Source of the DNA: Cellulomonadaceae bacterium
Lineage (GTDB): Bacteria > Actinomycetota > Actinomycetes > Actinomycetales > Cellulomonadaceae
Direction: 5' to 3'
DNA: 7,169 bases
Assembly (NCBI GenBank): GCA_031283115.1
Contig: JAITCK010000064.1
Coordinates: 1 to 7,169, forward strand
Part shown: positions 1 to 5,796 of the stretch, in pieces
How the letters are laid out: each line of letters opens with the position of its first letter
How positions within the stretch are numbered: the stretch's first letter is position 1
Translations under genes and position numbers: made by a program
Notes under the pieces: generated by a model
Seen by the model: the letters and a program-made list of their open reading frames with translations, nothing else
Database searches by the model: none
Told to the model about the DNA's origin: nothing

Positions 1-1
1 C

Positions 2-439
2 AACCCGTCGTCAGACACGGCAGCCGCCGCCTACGTCTACCGTCACATGGATCAGGTCGGTGGTGTTGTCCACACCCACTCCACCTACGCAGCCGCCTGG
101 GCTGCCCGCGGCGAAGAAATCCCCTGCGTGCTCACCATGATGGCCGACGAATTTGGCGGCCCCATCCCCGTTGGCCCCTTCGCCATCATCGGCGACGACT
201 CCATCGGACAAGGAATCGTTGACACCCTCACCGGCCATCGCAGCCAGGCCGTGCTCATGGCCAACCACGGCCCCTTCACCATCGGCAAAGACGCAAAATC
301 TGCTGTCAAAGCCGCCGTGCTCCTCGAAGAAGTAGCCAAGGCCGTGCACATTTCCCGCCAACTCGGCCAGCCCCAACCCATCGACCCTGCCGCCATCGAC
401 TCCCTCTACGACCGCTACCAGAACGTTTACGGGCAATAA
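2..439 (+). CDS. araD: L-ribulose-5-phosphate 4-epimerase, 3' part only
   Basis: This is the C-terminal 145 residues of a class II aldolase-fold epimerase that converts L-ribulose-5-phosphate to D-xylulose-5-phosphate in the cytoplasm. The frame is open from base 2, and the N-terminal third (about 85 residues judged against the usual ~230) lies outside the window. Visible family signatures are the phosphate-loop NPSSD at the start, the zinc-binding HTHS motif (bases 92-103), a second zinc-ligand candidate in NHGPF, and the terminal YGQ whose Tyr matches the catalytic Tyr229 of E. coli AraD. The Asp of MMADEFGG aligns with catalytic Asp120. It differs from the E. coli enzyme: the loop after that Asp is several residues shorter, and the C-terminal tail is about eight residues shorter and lacks the His aligned with E. 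coli His218. It is followed by araA, as in araBDA operons. The family call is secure; the alignments are from memory. Confidence 0.93.
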   Translation, partial: NPSSDTAAAAYVYRHMDQVGGVVHTHSTYAAAWAARGEEIPCVLTMMADEFGGPIPVGPFAIIGDDSIGQGIVDTLTGHRSQAVLMANHGPFTIGKDAKSAVKAAVLLEEVAKAVHISRQLGQPQPIDPAAIDSLYDRYQNVYGQ

Positions 440-456
440 AAATAAAGGTGAGTGCA

Positions 457-472
457 CGAGAACGTGTTCTCG
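457..472. promoter_or_regulatory. 16-bp inverted repeat between araD and araA
   Basis: Bases 457-472 read CGAGAAC-GT-GTTCTCG, two perfect 7-bp arms around a 2-bp centre, 17 bases after the araD stop. It could be a repressor operator for an internal araA promoter. In RNA it could fold as a 6-bp stem with a CGUG loop and act as a processing or stabilising hairpin. No U-tract follows, so it is unlikely to be an intrinsic terminator. Its centre differs from the operators upstream of the transporter genes, so it is probably not a site for the same regulator. Confidence 0.45.
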
Positions 473-605
473 ATGCCGAACCGACTGCAGCCCGGTGAAA
501 CACTGGCAGTGACGGCGGGCGACTACCCTGCCACCACCGCAACCTCACACCATCTCGTTACCCATCACCCACTCTTTACCTGCCACTCATAGGAGAGAAA
601 ACACC

Positions 606-2120
606 ATGACCACCAAGCCTTACACCACCCAAGAAATCTGGTTCTTTACCGGGTCGCAAGACCTCTACGGCCCCGAAACCTTAGAGCAGGTGGCCCAGCA
701 GTCCCAAGAGGTTGCCCGCCTGCTCGACGCCTCCGCTGACGTGCCCGCCACCGTGGTGTGGAAGCCTGTGCTCAAAGACTCCGAATCCATCCGCCGCGCC
801 ATGCTGGAAGCCAACAGCAACGATCATGTGCTGGGCGTTATCACCTGGATGCACACCTTCTCACCAGCCAAAATGTGGATTCGTGGCCTGGATGCCCTGC
901 GCAAGCCCCTACTGCACCTGCACACTCAAGCCAACGTCGAACTGCCTTGGGACACCATCGACTTCGACTTTATGAACCTCAACCAGGCCGCCCACGGCGA
1001 CCGCGAATACGCCTACATTGCTTCACGCCTGGGGGTTGCCCGCACCACCGTTGTCGGCCACGTGAGCAACCCTGCCGTCACCCGCCGCATCGGCACCTGG
1101 GTGCGGGGCGCTGCCGGCTGGGCTGCCGCCAATGGCCTCAAACTGGTGCGGTTTGGCGACAACATGCGCAACGTGGCCGTCACCGAAGGCGACAAAACCG
1201 AGGCCGAACTACGGTTCGGTGTCTCCGTCAACACGTGGGGTGTCAACGATCTGGTCGCTGCGGTGGCCGCCGTATCCGACGCCGACATCGACGCCCTGGT
1301 TGCAGAATACGAAGACCTCTACGATGTAGTGCCTGAACTGCGCCGCGGGGGAGACCGTCACGAATCCCTGCGTTATGCAGCCCGCCAAGAAATCGCCATT
1401 GAAGGCTTCCTCACGTCAGTAGGCGCCAAGGCCTTCACCACCAACTTCGAAGACCTGGGCGACCTTCGCCAACTGCCTGGCCTGGCCGTGCAACGCCTCA
1501 TGGGTAAGGGTTACGGCTTTGGCGCCGAAGGCGACTGGAAAACGGCCGTGCTGGTCCGGGTCGCCAAGGTCATGGGTGCTGGCCTGCCCGGTGGGGCCTC
1601 CCTCATGGAGGACTACACCTACGACCTCACCCCCGGCGCTGAGCTGATTCTCGGCGCCCACATGCTGGAAGTCTGCCCGTCCTTGACCACCTCCAAGCCG
1701 CGCGTGGAAATCCACCCGCTGGGCATCGGCGGCAAGGAAGACCCCGTCCGCATGGTCTTCAACGCCGACGCTACCGACGGCGCCGTCGTCGTGTCCCTGG
1801 CCGACATGCGCGACCGCTTCCGCCTGACCGCCAACGTGGTCGACGTGGTCACCCCGCCCGCCGACCTGCCCCACCTGCCGGTGGCCCGGGCCGTCTGGCA
1901 GCCCCGCCCCACCTTCGATGTGTCCGCTGAGTGTTGGCTCACTGCCGGCGGCGCCCACCACACCGTCATGTCCACGGCTGTGGGTGTGGAAGCTTTCGAA
2001 GTCTTTGCCGACATCGCCCGCGTGGAGTTACTGGTCATCGACGAAGCCACCACCCGCCGCGGTTTCGCCGACCAAGTCAACTGGAACAAGGCCTACTACC
2101 GCCTCGCCCAAGGGCTGTAA
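606..2120 (+). CDS. araA: L-arabinose isomerase
   Basis: This cytoplasmic, Mn-dependent enzyme interconverts L-arabinose and L-ribulose, the first catabolic step. The 504-residue length matches the family (about 500). The N-terminus has the hallmark [10 protein letters not shown] (residues 13-22), followed by [11 protein letters not shown] (81-91) and the HLHTQ segment (104-108). The metal ligands, placed by a two-residue offset from E. coli Glu306, Glu333, His350 and His450, are all present: Glu308 (in GAEGDWK), Glu335 (LMEDYTY), His352 (GAHMLEVCP) and His452 (GGAHHTV). Start ATG 606 has the ribosome site AGGAGAG at 591-597, eight bases upstream. It lies 166 bases after araD, a longer gap than usual for translationally coupled genes, so an internal promoter or processed leader is possible. 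Codons are strongly C-ending, as in the transporter genes, which fits high expression. No disruption is visible. Confidence 0.98.
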   Translation: MTTKPYTTQEIWFFTGSQDLYGPETLEQVAQQSQEVARLLDASADVPATVVWKPVLKDSESIRRAMLEANSNDHVLGVITWMHTFSPAKMWIRGLDALRKPLLHLHTQANVELPWDTIDFDFMNLNQAAHGDREYAYIASRLGVARTTVVGHVSNPAVTRRIGTWVRGAAGWAAANGLKLVRFGDNMRNVAVTEGDKTEAELRFGVSVNTWGVNDLVAAVAAVSDADIDALVAEYEDLYDVVPELRRGGDRHESLRYAARQEIAIEGFLTSVGAKAFTTNFEDLGDLRQLPGLAVQRLMGKGYGFGAEGDWKTAVLVRVAKVMGAGLPGGASLMEDYTYDLTPGAELILGAHMLEVCPSLTTSKPRVEIHPLGIGGKEDPVRMVFNADATDGAVVVSLADMRDRFRLTANVVDVVTPPADLPHLPVARAVWQPRPTFDVSAECWLTAGGAHHTVMSTAVGVEAFEVFADIARVELLVIDEATTRRGFADQVNWNKAYYRLAQGL

Positions 2121-2143
2121 CCGCCGCCTCTGATGTGAGGTAA

Positions 2144-2181
2144 GCGTCGGGGTTGGACCGTATGGGCACCAACCCCGGCGC
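2144..2181 (+). terminator. Hairpin terminator after araA
   Basis: Left arm 2144-2156 (GCGTCGGGGTTGG) pairs with right arm 2169-2181 (CCAACCCCGGCGC) over 13 bp with one T-G wobble, around a 12-base loop. It begins 24 bases after the araA stop. No clear T-run follows, which is common for terminators of high-GC bacteria. It probably ends the araBDA transcript or reduces read-through into the small-protein/lacI block. Confidence 0.75.
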
Positions 2182-2220
2182 TGCGGTATTTCCGGCGTTG
2201 TTGTGATGTGGAGATACGTG

Positions 2221-2541
2221 ATGACCCGTAAGGTTGGTTTCGTGGTGACAAATCCCAGCGCTTTTTCTGAATACGACCGGTATGCGGTGATTTCGATCAG
2301 CGCTGCCCTGCTTGGCGCCCTGTGTTTCCTGCTTATTCCCTTGCGAGTGTCGATTGTGCTGGTTCCGGCCCTCTACCTGGCCGGTATCGTGTGTGGCGTG
2401 TTGGCGGTGCGGCGCATCGGCATGAACGGTGCGAAGGGCCGCGGCTTAGCAACTGCGGGATACCTGTGCGGCGGCCTCGGCTTGGTGGCCTTCATATTCT
2501 TGCTGGTGGCTGGCGCTATTGTGGGAGGGTCTTCCACATGA
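2221..2541 (+). CDS. Small DUF4190-like membrane protein
   Basis: This 106-residue protein has three predicted membrane segments (about 22-40, 43-64 and 79-103). The pattern GIVCGVLAVRRIGMNG followed by GRGLATAGYLCGGLGL (residues 55-87) is the signature of DUF4190-type proteins: a Gly-rich helix, a short basic turn, then GRGLAxAG and a second Gly-rich helix. These are common in Actinomycetota and have no known function. ATG 2221 is preferred because GGAG at 2210-2213 lies seven bases upstream. In-frame GTG 2203, ATG 2206 and GTG 2218 are possible but have no well-placed ribosome site. Its TGA overlaps an ATG (see 2538) and it is read just ahead of lacI, so the two are probably cotranscribed. 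Codons are less C-biased than in araA, suggesting low expression. A role in arabinose sensing is not shown by the sequence. Confidence 0.8.
   Translation: MTRKVGFVVTNPSAFSEYDRYAVISISAALLGALCFLLIPLRVSIVLVPALYLAGIVCGVLAVRRIGMNGAKGRGLATAGYLCGGLGLVAFIFLLVAGAIVGGSST
2523..2540 (+). promoter_or_regulatory. Strong ribosome site with ATGA-overlap start codon
   Basis: GGGAGGG at 2523-2529 sits eight bases before ATG 2538-2540, which overlaps the TGA (2539-2541) of the small membrane protein gene. This is the typical arrangement for translational coupling to a following gene. In the sequence as given, this start is one base out of frame with lacI. It is the best ribosome site near the regulator, better placed than anything serving ATG 2581. 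Confidence 0.6.
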
Positions 2542-2600
2542 CAACACAAGGTGCTGTGGAAAACGCCGGGGGGGGGCGTCATGGCTGCGACCATGCGTGA
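2538..2600 (+). other. Short overlapping frame, out of phase with lacI
   Basis: From ATG 2538 the frame runs 20 codons (MTTQGAVENAGGGRHGCDHA) to TGA 2598-2600, crossing the nine-G run and the lacI start. If the run had eight (or eleven) Gs, this frame would continue into lacI. With eight it would give a regulator with 14 extra N-terminal residues (349 in all). It may be a leader peptide, the true lacI start hidden by a one-base error, or a phase-variable start. Confidence 0.4.
2568..2576 (+). repeat. Homopolymer run of nine G
   Basis: Nine consecutive Gs end five bases before ATG 2581 of lacI. By established knowledge, G-runs of this length are prone to strand slippage, transcriptional slippage and miscounting in sequencing. 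The run may itself serve as a weak Shine-Dalgarno sequence for ATG 2581, so a length change could alter spacing, or could change frame for starts at GTG 2551 or ATG 2538. Confidence 0.9.
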
Positions 2601-3588
2601 TGTAGCGCAACTGGCGGGCGTATCCATCAAAACCGTCTCCAACGTTGTCAACGACTACCCGCATATCACTCCGCGCACCCGCCAGCGCGTCGAAGAGGCT
2701 ATCGCGGCCCTTGGCTACCAGGTCAACGTCCAGGCCCGGCAACTCAAGCAGGGCAGAACCGGGCTAGTGGGCTTGGCCTTGCCCGAGTTGCGGGTCCCCT
2801 ATTTTGCGGAACTTGCCTATTCCATGATGCGAGCTACCGAGGATGCGGGTCTGACCCTGCTCATCGAGCAGACCGGCCCCAACGGCGAGAAGGAACTGGA
2901 CACCCTGTCCAGCCCTCGGCGTCGAATGACGGACGGCCTGCTGTTTTCTCCAGTGGGAATGGACCCCAACAATGTTTCCCCTTTGAACGTGGATTACCCC
3001 ATGGTTTTGCTGGGTGAGCGCGTTTTTGGCGGGCCAACCGACCATGTGACCATGGCCAATGTTGAGGGAGCCAAAGCTGCTGCCCTGCATTTGGCTCAGC
3101 GTGGCTGCAGCAAGATCGCCGTACTGGGTGTCCACGAAGGGGAGGTGATCGGCTCTGCGGGCCTGCGCCTGCGGGGCTTCACCGAAGGGCTTGCTCAGGC
3201 AGGGCTCACACTTGACCCCCGACGTATCGGCCTCGCCCAGCGCTGGGTGCACGCTACGGGTGCCGAGGCGATGAAGCAGGTGCTGGATACGGGTGTCGAA
3301 GTTGACGGGGTGTTTGGCATGAACGACGCCCTTGCCTTGGGTGCTTTGAGTGTTCTCCACCGGCGGGGCTTGCGGGTTCCTGACGATGTTGCCGTCATCG
3401 GCTTTGACAATATTGCCGAGACGGAACACGCAGACCCTCCCCTGTCCACTGTTGATGTGGGACGTAAGACGATTGCCCGTGAGGCGGTGCGCCTGCTCAT
3501 TGACCGCATTGAGGGTAACGATGAGTCTCCGCGCACTCTTGTGGTGGACTTCCATGTTGTTGAGCGGGAGTCGACCAGGCGGAACTAG
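2581..3588 (+). CDS. LacI/GalR-family regulator, probable arabinose repressor
   Basis: This 335-residue protein has typical LacI-family length and order. A helix-turn-helix (residues 5-25, MRDVAQLAGVSIKTVSNVVN) is followed by a hinge helix with ARQL (52-55), whose Leu55 matches the Leu56 of LacI that inserts into a central CG step. A periplasmic-binding-protein-like sensor domain follows (about 61-335), with the characteristic GVFGMNDALALGAL (243-256), VPDDVAVIGFDN (267-278) and PPLSTV (286-291). ATG 2581 gives a standard family N-terminus. GTG 2551 would add 10 residues, and ATG 2538 has the best ribosome site but is out of frame here. The likely targets are the CG-centred palindromes at 3830-3873, with arabinose or a derivative as inducer; this is inference from position. 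It follows the small membrane protein by 39 bases. More T- and G-ending codons than araA suggest low expression. Confidence 0.9.
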   Translation: MAATMRDVAQLAGVSIKTVSNVVNDYPHITPRTRQRVEEAIAALGYQVNVQARQLKQGRTGLVGLALPELRVPYFAELAYSMMRATEDAGLTLLIEQTGPNGEKELDTLSSPRRRMTDGLLFSPVGMDPNNVSPLNVDYPMVLLGERVFGGPTDHVTMANVEGAKAAALHLAQRGCSKIAVLGVHEGEVIGSAGLRLRGFTEGLAQAGLTLDPRRIGLAQRWVHATGAEAMKQVLDTGVEVDGVFGMNDALALGALSVLHRRGLRVPDDVAVIGFDNIAETEHADPPLSTVDVGRKTIAREAVRLLIDRIEGNDESPRTLVVDFHVVERESTRRN

Positions 3589-3691
3589 ACGGCCTGCCCC
3601 GCGGATGTGGTGGCGGCAAGCAGGTGGCTGTGGGCGTTATGCGGGGGAGTGTGGCGCGCGAGATTGTGTGGGCTGTGCGGTGGGCGGCAGG

Positions 3692-3712
3692 GCTGCCCGG
3701 TAGAGGGGCAGC
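3692..3712 (+). terminator. Possible terminator hairpin after lacI
   Basis: GCTGCCC (3692-3698) and GGGCAGC (3706-3712) form a perfect 7-bp stem with a 7-base loop, 104 bases beyond the lacI stop. There is no T-run. It is the only clear hairpin between lacI and the transporter promoter region, so it may end the regulator transcript. Confidence 0.45.
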
Positions 3713-3757
3713 GTAACTAGTGCTCGATCGGTTGAGCGTTTCTCCTGGTCAATAACT

Positions 3758-3774
3758 ATGTTAGCGATCACATT
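3758..3774. promoter_or_regulatory. cre-like LacI-family binding site
   Basis: ATGTTAGCGATCACATT fits the Bacillus catabolite-responsive-element consensus WTGNNARCGNWWWCAWW at every position but one (C at 3769). It has the central CG typical of LacI-family operators. Its outer arms (TGT/ACA) differ from the tandem sites downstream, so a second LacI-family protein, for example a global carbon regulator, may bind it. A CRP/GlxR half-site (TCACA) is an alternative reading. Confidence 0.4.
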
Positions 3775-3829
3775 TCAAATGCGGCCATTGAGCCGTTCAG
3801 ATGACGACATGCCCTCACTTCCGCTGGTT

Positions 3830-3841
3830 TACATCGTTGTA
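3830..3841. promoter_or_regulatory. LacI-type operator O1 upstream of araP
   Basis: TACATCGTTGTA is a CG-centred palindrome with one mismatched pair. With two flanking Ts it forms TTTACATCGTTGTA, which repeats with 13 of 14 identities at 3860-3873. It overlaps the start of the -10-like TATAGT (3840-3845), a position where a repressor would block RNA polymerase. The likely ligand is the LacI-family protein encoded just upstream. Confidence 0.6.
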
Positions 3842-3845
3842 TAGT
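3840..3845 (+). promoter_or_regulatory. Candidate -10 box of the araPQN operon
   Basis: TATAGT is one base from the TATAAT consensus and lies 70 bases before the araP start. No good -35 hexamer is found 16-18 bases upstream (the region reads CACTTCCG), so activity may depend on an activator or be weak. It lies between two operators, consistent with repression. Confidence 0.4.
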
Positions 3846-3861
3846 TCAGGTCATCAAGATT

Positions 3862-3873
3862 TACAACGTTGTA
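3862..3873. promoter_or_regulatory. LacI-type operator O2 upstream of araP
   Basis: TACAACGTTGTA is a perfect 12-bp palindrome with a central CG, matching the Leu-hinge mode of LacI-family proteins. Its centre is 32 bp from that of O1, about three helical turns, so two dimers could bind on the same DNA face. It lies downstream of the candidate -10 box, 41 bases before the araP start. Confidence 0.65.
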
Positions 3874-3902
3874 CAAGCGCGGGTTTACCTGACGCACACC
3901 AC

Positions 3903-3910
3903 AAGGAGAG
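3903..3910 (+). promoter_or_regulatory. Ribosome site fixing the araP start
   Basis: AAGGAGAG ends four bases before ATG 3915 (AAGGAG itself is six bases away). The frame is open upstream to ATG 3801, but that extension would run through the promoter and both operators and has no family-like sequence. This ribosome site therefore decides for 3915. Confidence 0.85.
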
Positions 3911-3914
3911 TTCA

Positions 3915-4907
3915 ATGACGGCCTCGACGCCCACACAACAAAGAGAGGTGGAAAGCAGCCTGCCGGGAAGCCGTGCACAAAGCACGCGGCACCATCACGA
4001 CCGCCACCCCGTCTCCCGCTTCTTCCACTCGCAAAAAGCCGCGCCCTACCTCTTCGTGGCCCCCTTCATCATCACCTTCGCCCTCTTCTGGGCCTACCCC
4101 ATCGGCCGATCCTTGACCATGTCCACCCAGTGGATCGTCCCCGGCACATCCCAGTTCATCGGTCTAGAGAACTTCCAGCGCATGTTCGGTGACCGCCTCT
4201 TCTGGCTGGCCATCGGCAACTCGCTGCGGTACATGCTGCTCACCCTGGTGCTGCTGATCCCCATCCCCATGGCCCTGGCAGCCATGGTCAACTCCAAGAT
4301 CGGCTCCCCCAAGATCAAGAGCTTCTTCAAGTCGGCCATGTTTGTGCCCGCGCTAACCTCCGTGGTGGTCGCCGGTATCATCTTCGGCCTCATGTTCTCC
4401 GAAGGTGACAACGGCCTGATGAACCAGGTTGTTGGCCTGTTCGGGGGAGCGCCGGTGCGCTGGTTGCGCAACGATATCACCGGTTTGATCGCCCTGCTTG
4501 CCCTCGCCGTGTGGCGCTGGACCGGCGTCAACATGATGTACTTCCTGGCCGGTCTCCAGCAAATCCCGCAGGAACACTACGAGGCGGCCTCCCTGGACGG
4601 CGCCTCGAAACTCCAAACCTTCTGGCATGTCACCCTGCCCTCGCTCAAACCCACCATCATCTTTGTCACCACCATCTCCGTCTTCGGTGGCCTAGCCATG
4701 TTCCTCGAATCCTTCATGTTGTGGAGCGGCAACAACTCCCCTCAGAACATCGGTTTGACCATCGTGGGTTACCTCTACCGCTTCGGTGTGGAACGCAACG
4801 ACCTCGGCTTCGCCTCGGCAGTCGGTGTGGTGCTCCTCGCCCTCGTTCTCATCATCAACCTCACCCAACTCACCCTGACCGGGTTCTTCAAAAAGGAGAA
4901 GCGCTGA
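3915..4907 (+). CDS. araP: CUT1 ABC sugar permease, AraP/MalF type
   Basis: One of two membrane subunits of a carbohydrate ABC importer. The protein has 330 residues, slightly longer than B. subtilis AraP (about 313), with six predicted membrane segments (about 44-65, 99-122, 140-162, 188-212, 245-267 and 297-319). The cytoplasmic EAA loop that docks the ATPase lies at 223-246 (EAASLDG followed by LPSLKP). Stretches KAAPYLFVAPF, PALTSVVVAGIIFGLMF, YFLAGLQQIP and NNSPQNIGLT strongly recall AraP from memory, favouring arabinose or arabino-oligosaccharides over other sugars. The hydrophilic N-terminal tail of about 40 residues has a His-rich patch (RHHHDRH). The TGA is one base before the start of the second permease, so the two are translationally linked. 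It is probably controlled by the operators upstream. Permease identity is certain; the substrate is inferred. Confidence 0.92.
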   Translation: MTASTPTQQREVESSLPGSRAQSTRHHHDRHPVSRFFHSQKAAPYLFVAPFIITFALFWAYPIGRSLTMSTQWIVPGTSQFIGLENFQRMFGDRLFWLAIGNSLRYMLLTLVLLIPIPMALAAMVNSKIGSPKIKSFFKSAMFVPALTSVVVAGIIFGLMFSEGDNGLMNQVVGLFGGAPVRWLRNDITGLIALLALAVWRWTGVNMMYFLAGLQQIPQEHYEAASLDGASKLQTFWHVTLPSLKPTIIFVTTISVFGGLAMFLESFMLWSGNNSPQNIGLTIVGYLYRFGVERNDLGFASAVGVVLLALVLIINLTQLTLTGFFKKEKR

Positions 4908-4908
4908 C

Positions 4909-5796
4909 ATGTCCGCCGCTGTGATTACTGCGGACGCCACCGCGCTCCGCACCGATGACCCCAACCGCACGTCCAAGGGTCGCTCTGCCCTGCTGAACAT
5001 TGCCCTGATTGTCTGTGCCGCTATCGCCCTGATCCCCTTCTGGGCCATCTTTGTGGGCACCTTCCAAGACGGCACCAACCTCATCCGTCACGGCCTCAAC
5101 CTGGGCATTGACTGGAACACCGCAGGTTTTCAGAACTACGTCATGTTGTTCACCAACTCAGGTGACTTCTTCCGCTGGTTTGCCAACTCCATCGGCCTGA
5201 CCGTGGTGCAAACCATCCTGACCCTGCTGGTCTCCGCCTTTGTGGCCTACGGTTTCGCCAAGTACCAGTTCCGGTTCAAAACGGCCCTCTTCATCATCAT
5301 CGTGCTGTTGATGACCGTTCCCTTCGAAATGATGATGCTCCCCCTGTTCAGCCTCATGCACAACCTGGGGCTGTCCAACAACTACCTCGCCATCTTCCTG
5401 CCCTTCCTTGCGGCACCGATGACCATCTTCTTCTTCCGGCAATACCTGGTGGGTATCCCCGACGAGTTGATTGAAGCCGGTCGCGTGGATGGTGTCAGCG
5501 AGTTCGGCATCTTCTTCCGGCTGGTGCTGCCCCTGATGACCCCGGCCATGGCCGCCATGGCCATCCTCACCGGTATGGGGGCATGGAACAACTTCCTGTG
5601 GCCGCTGCTGGTGCTGCGATCCCCGGAGATGTACACCCTCCCCGTGGGTCTCAACACCCTGCTCACCCCCTACGGCAACAACTACGACCTCCTGATCGTG
5701 GGCTCCTTCTTCTCCCTGATCCCGATTCTCGTGCTGTTCCTCTGCTTCCAACGCTTCTTCATCTCCGGTATGACCACCGGTGCCGTCAAGGGCTGA
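4909..5796 (+). CDS. araQ: CUT1 ABC sugar permease, AraQ/MalG type
   Basis: The second membrane subunit, 295 residues, pairs with the AraP-like protein. Six hydrophobic segments lie at about 28-50, 93-115, 126-148, 158-176, 208-230 and 262-281. The EAA loop begins at Glu189 (EAGRVDG, 189-195) and continues to LPLMTP (207-212). The conserved AYGFAKYQF (113-121) and the C-terminal FFISGMTTGAVKG are typical of MalG-type CUT1 permeases. ATG 4909 follows the preceding stop by one base, and its ribosome site AAGGAG (4893-4898) lies inside the end of araP. The subfamily is clear, but arabinose specificity rests on the neighbours. No ATPase gene follows before the window ends, as in B. subtilis araNPQ, which relies on a shared ATPase (MsmX). 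Confidence 0.92.
   Translation: MSAAVITADATALRTDDPNRTSKGRSALLNIALIVCAAIALIPFWAIFVGTFQDGTNLIRHGLNLGIDWNTAGFQNYVMLFTNSGDFFRWFANSIGLTVVQTILTLLVSAFVAYGFAKYQFRFKTALFIIIVLLMTVPFEMMMLPLFSLMHNLGLSNNYLAIFLPFLAAPMTIFFFRQYLVGIPDELIEAGRVDGVSEFGIFFRLVLPLMTPAMAAMAILTGMGAWNNFLWPLLVLRSPEMYTLPVGLNTLLTPYGNNYDLLIVGSFFSLIPILVLFLCFQRFFISGMTTGAVKG

Larger units (their letters stand above)
3589..3914. other. Regulatory gap between lacI and transporter operon
   Basis: No gene is supported in these 326 bases. The first 100 bases or so are G- and T-rich on this strand, with clusters of GG, and show no convincing motif. A hairpin lies at 3692-3712. From about 3730 the composition becomes more A+T-rich, as expected of promoter DNA. 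That part holds a cre-like palindrome, a -10-like hexamer and two operator-like palindromes. TTGAGC at 3732-3737 with TATGTT at 3757-3762 is another possible but poorly spaced (19 bases) promoter. Confidence 0.7.

Noticed and set aside
457..472. LexA/SOS box reading of the inverted repeat
   Set aside because: The actinobacterial SOS box has GAAC and GTTC four bases apart; here they are two bases apart.
448..498. 16-codon GTG-initiated leader peptide between araD and araA, spanning the inverted repeat
   Set aside because: It has no ribosome site and no arabinose-related or attenuator-like codon content, and short open frames are expected in GC-rich DNA.
1416..1961. Long minus-strand open frame inside araA
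   Set aside because: It is a shadow of the high third-position G/C in araA, with no recognisable domain. The araA protein on the + strand is unmistakable.
2139..2148. 10-base word GGTAAGCGTC repeated at 5843-5852, both in gaps between genes
   Set aside because: It is not palindromic, sits in different contexts (part of a hairpin arm versus unstructured), and could be chance.
3608..3691. G-rich stretch as a possible G-quadruplex
   Set aside because: Most G-runs are only two long and irregularly spaced; no stable four-tract pattern is seen.
3589..3720. Open continuation of the lacI frame after its TAG
   Set aside because: The LacI domain is already complete at residue 335, and the extra sequence is Trp/Cys/Gly-rich, as expected from untranslated GC-rich DNA.
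3801..3914. Upstream in-frame extension of the araP reading frame from ATG 3801
   Set aside because: It would translate the promoter and both operators, has no ribosome site and no permease-like sequence. ATG 3915 has AAGGAGAG at the right distance.
5158..5751. Minus-strand open frame inside araQ, rich in His, Glu and Gly
   Set aside because: Its composition is the mirror image of hydrophobic permease codons. There is no start signal and no family match.
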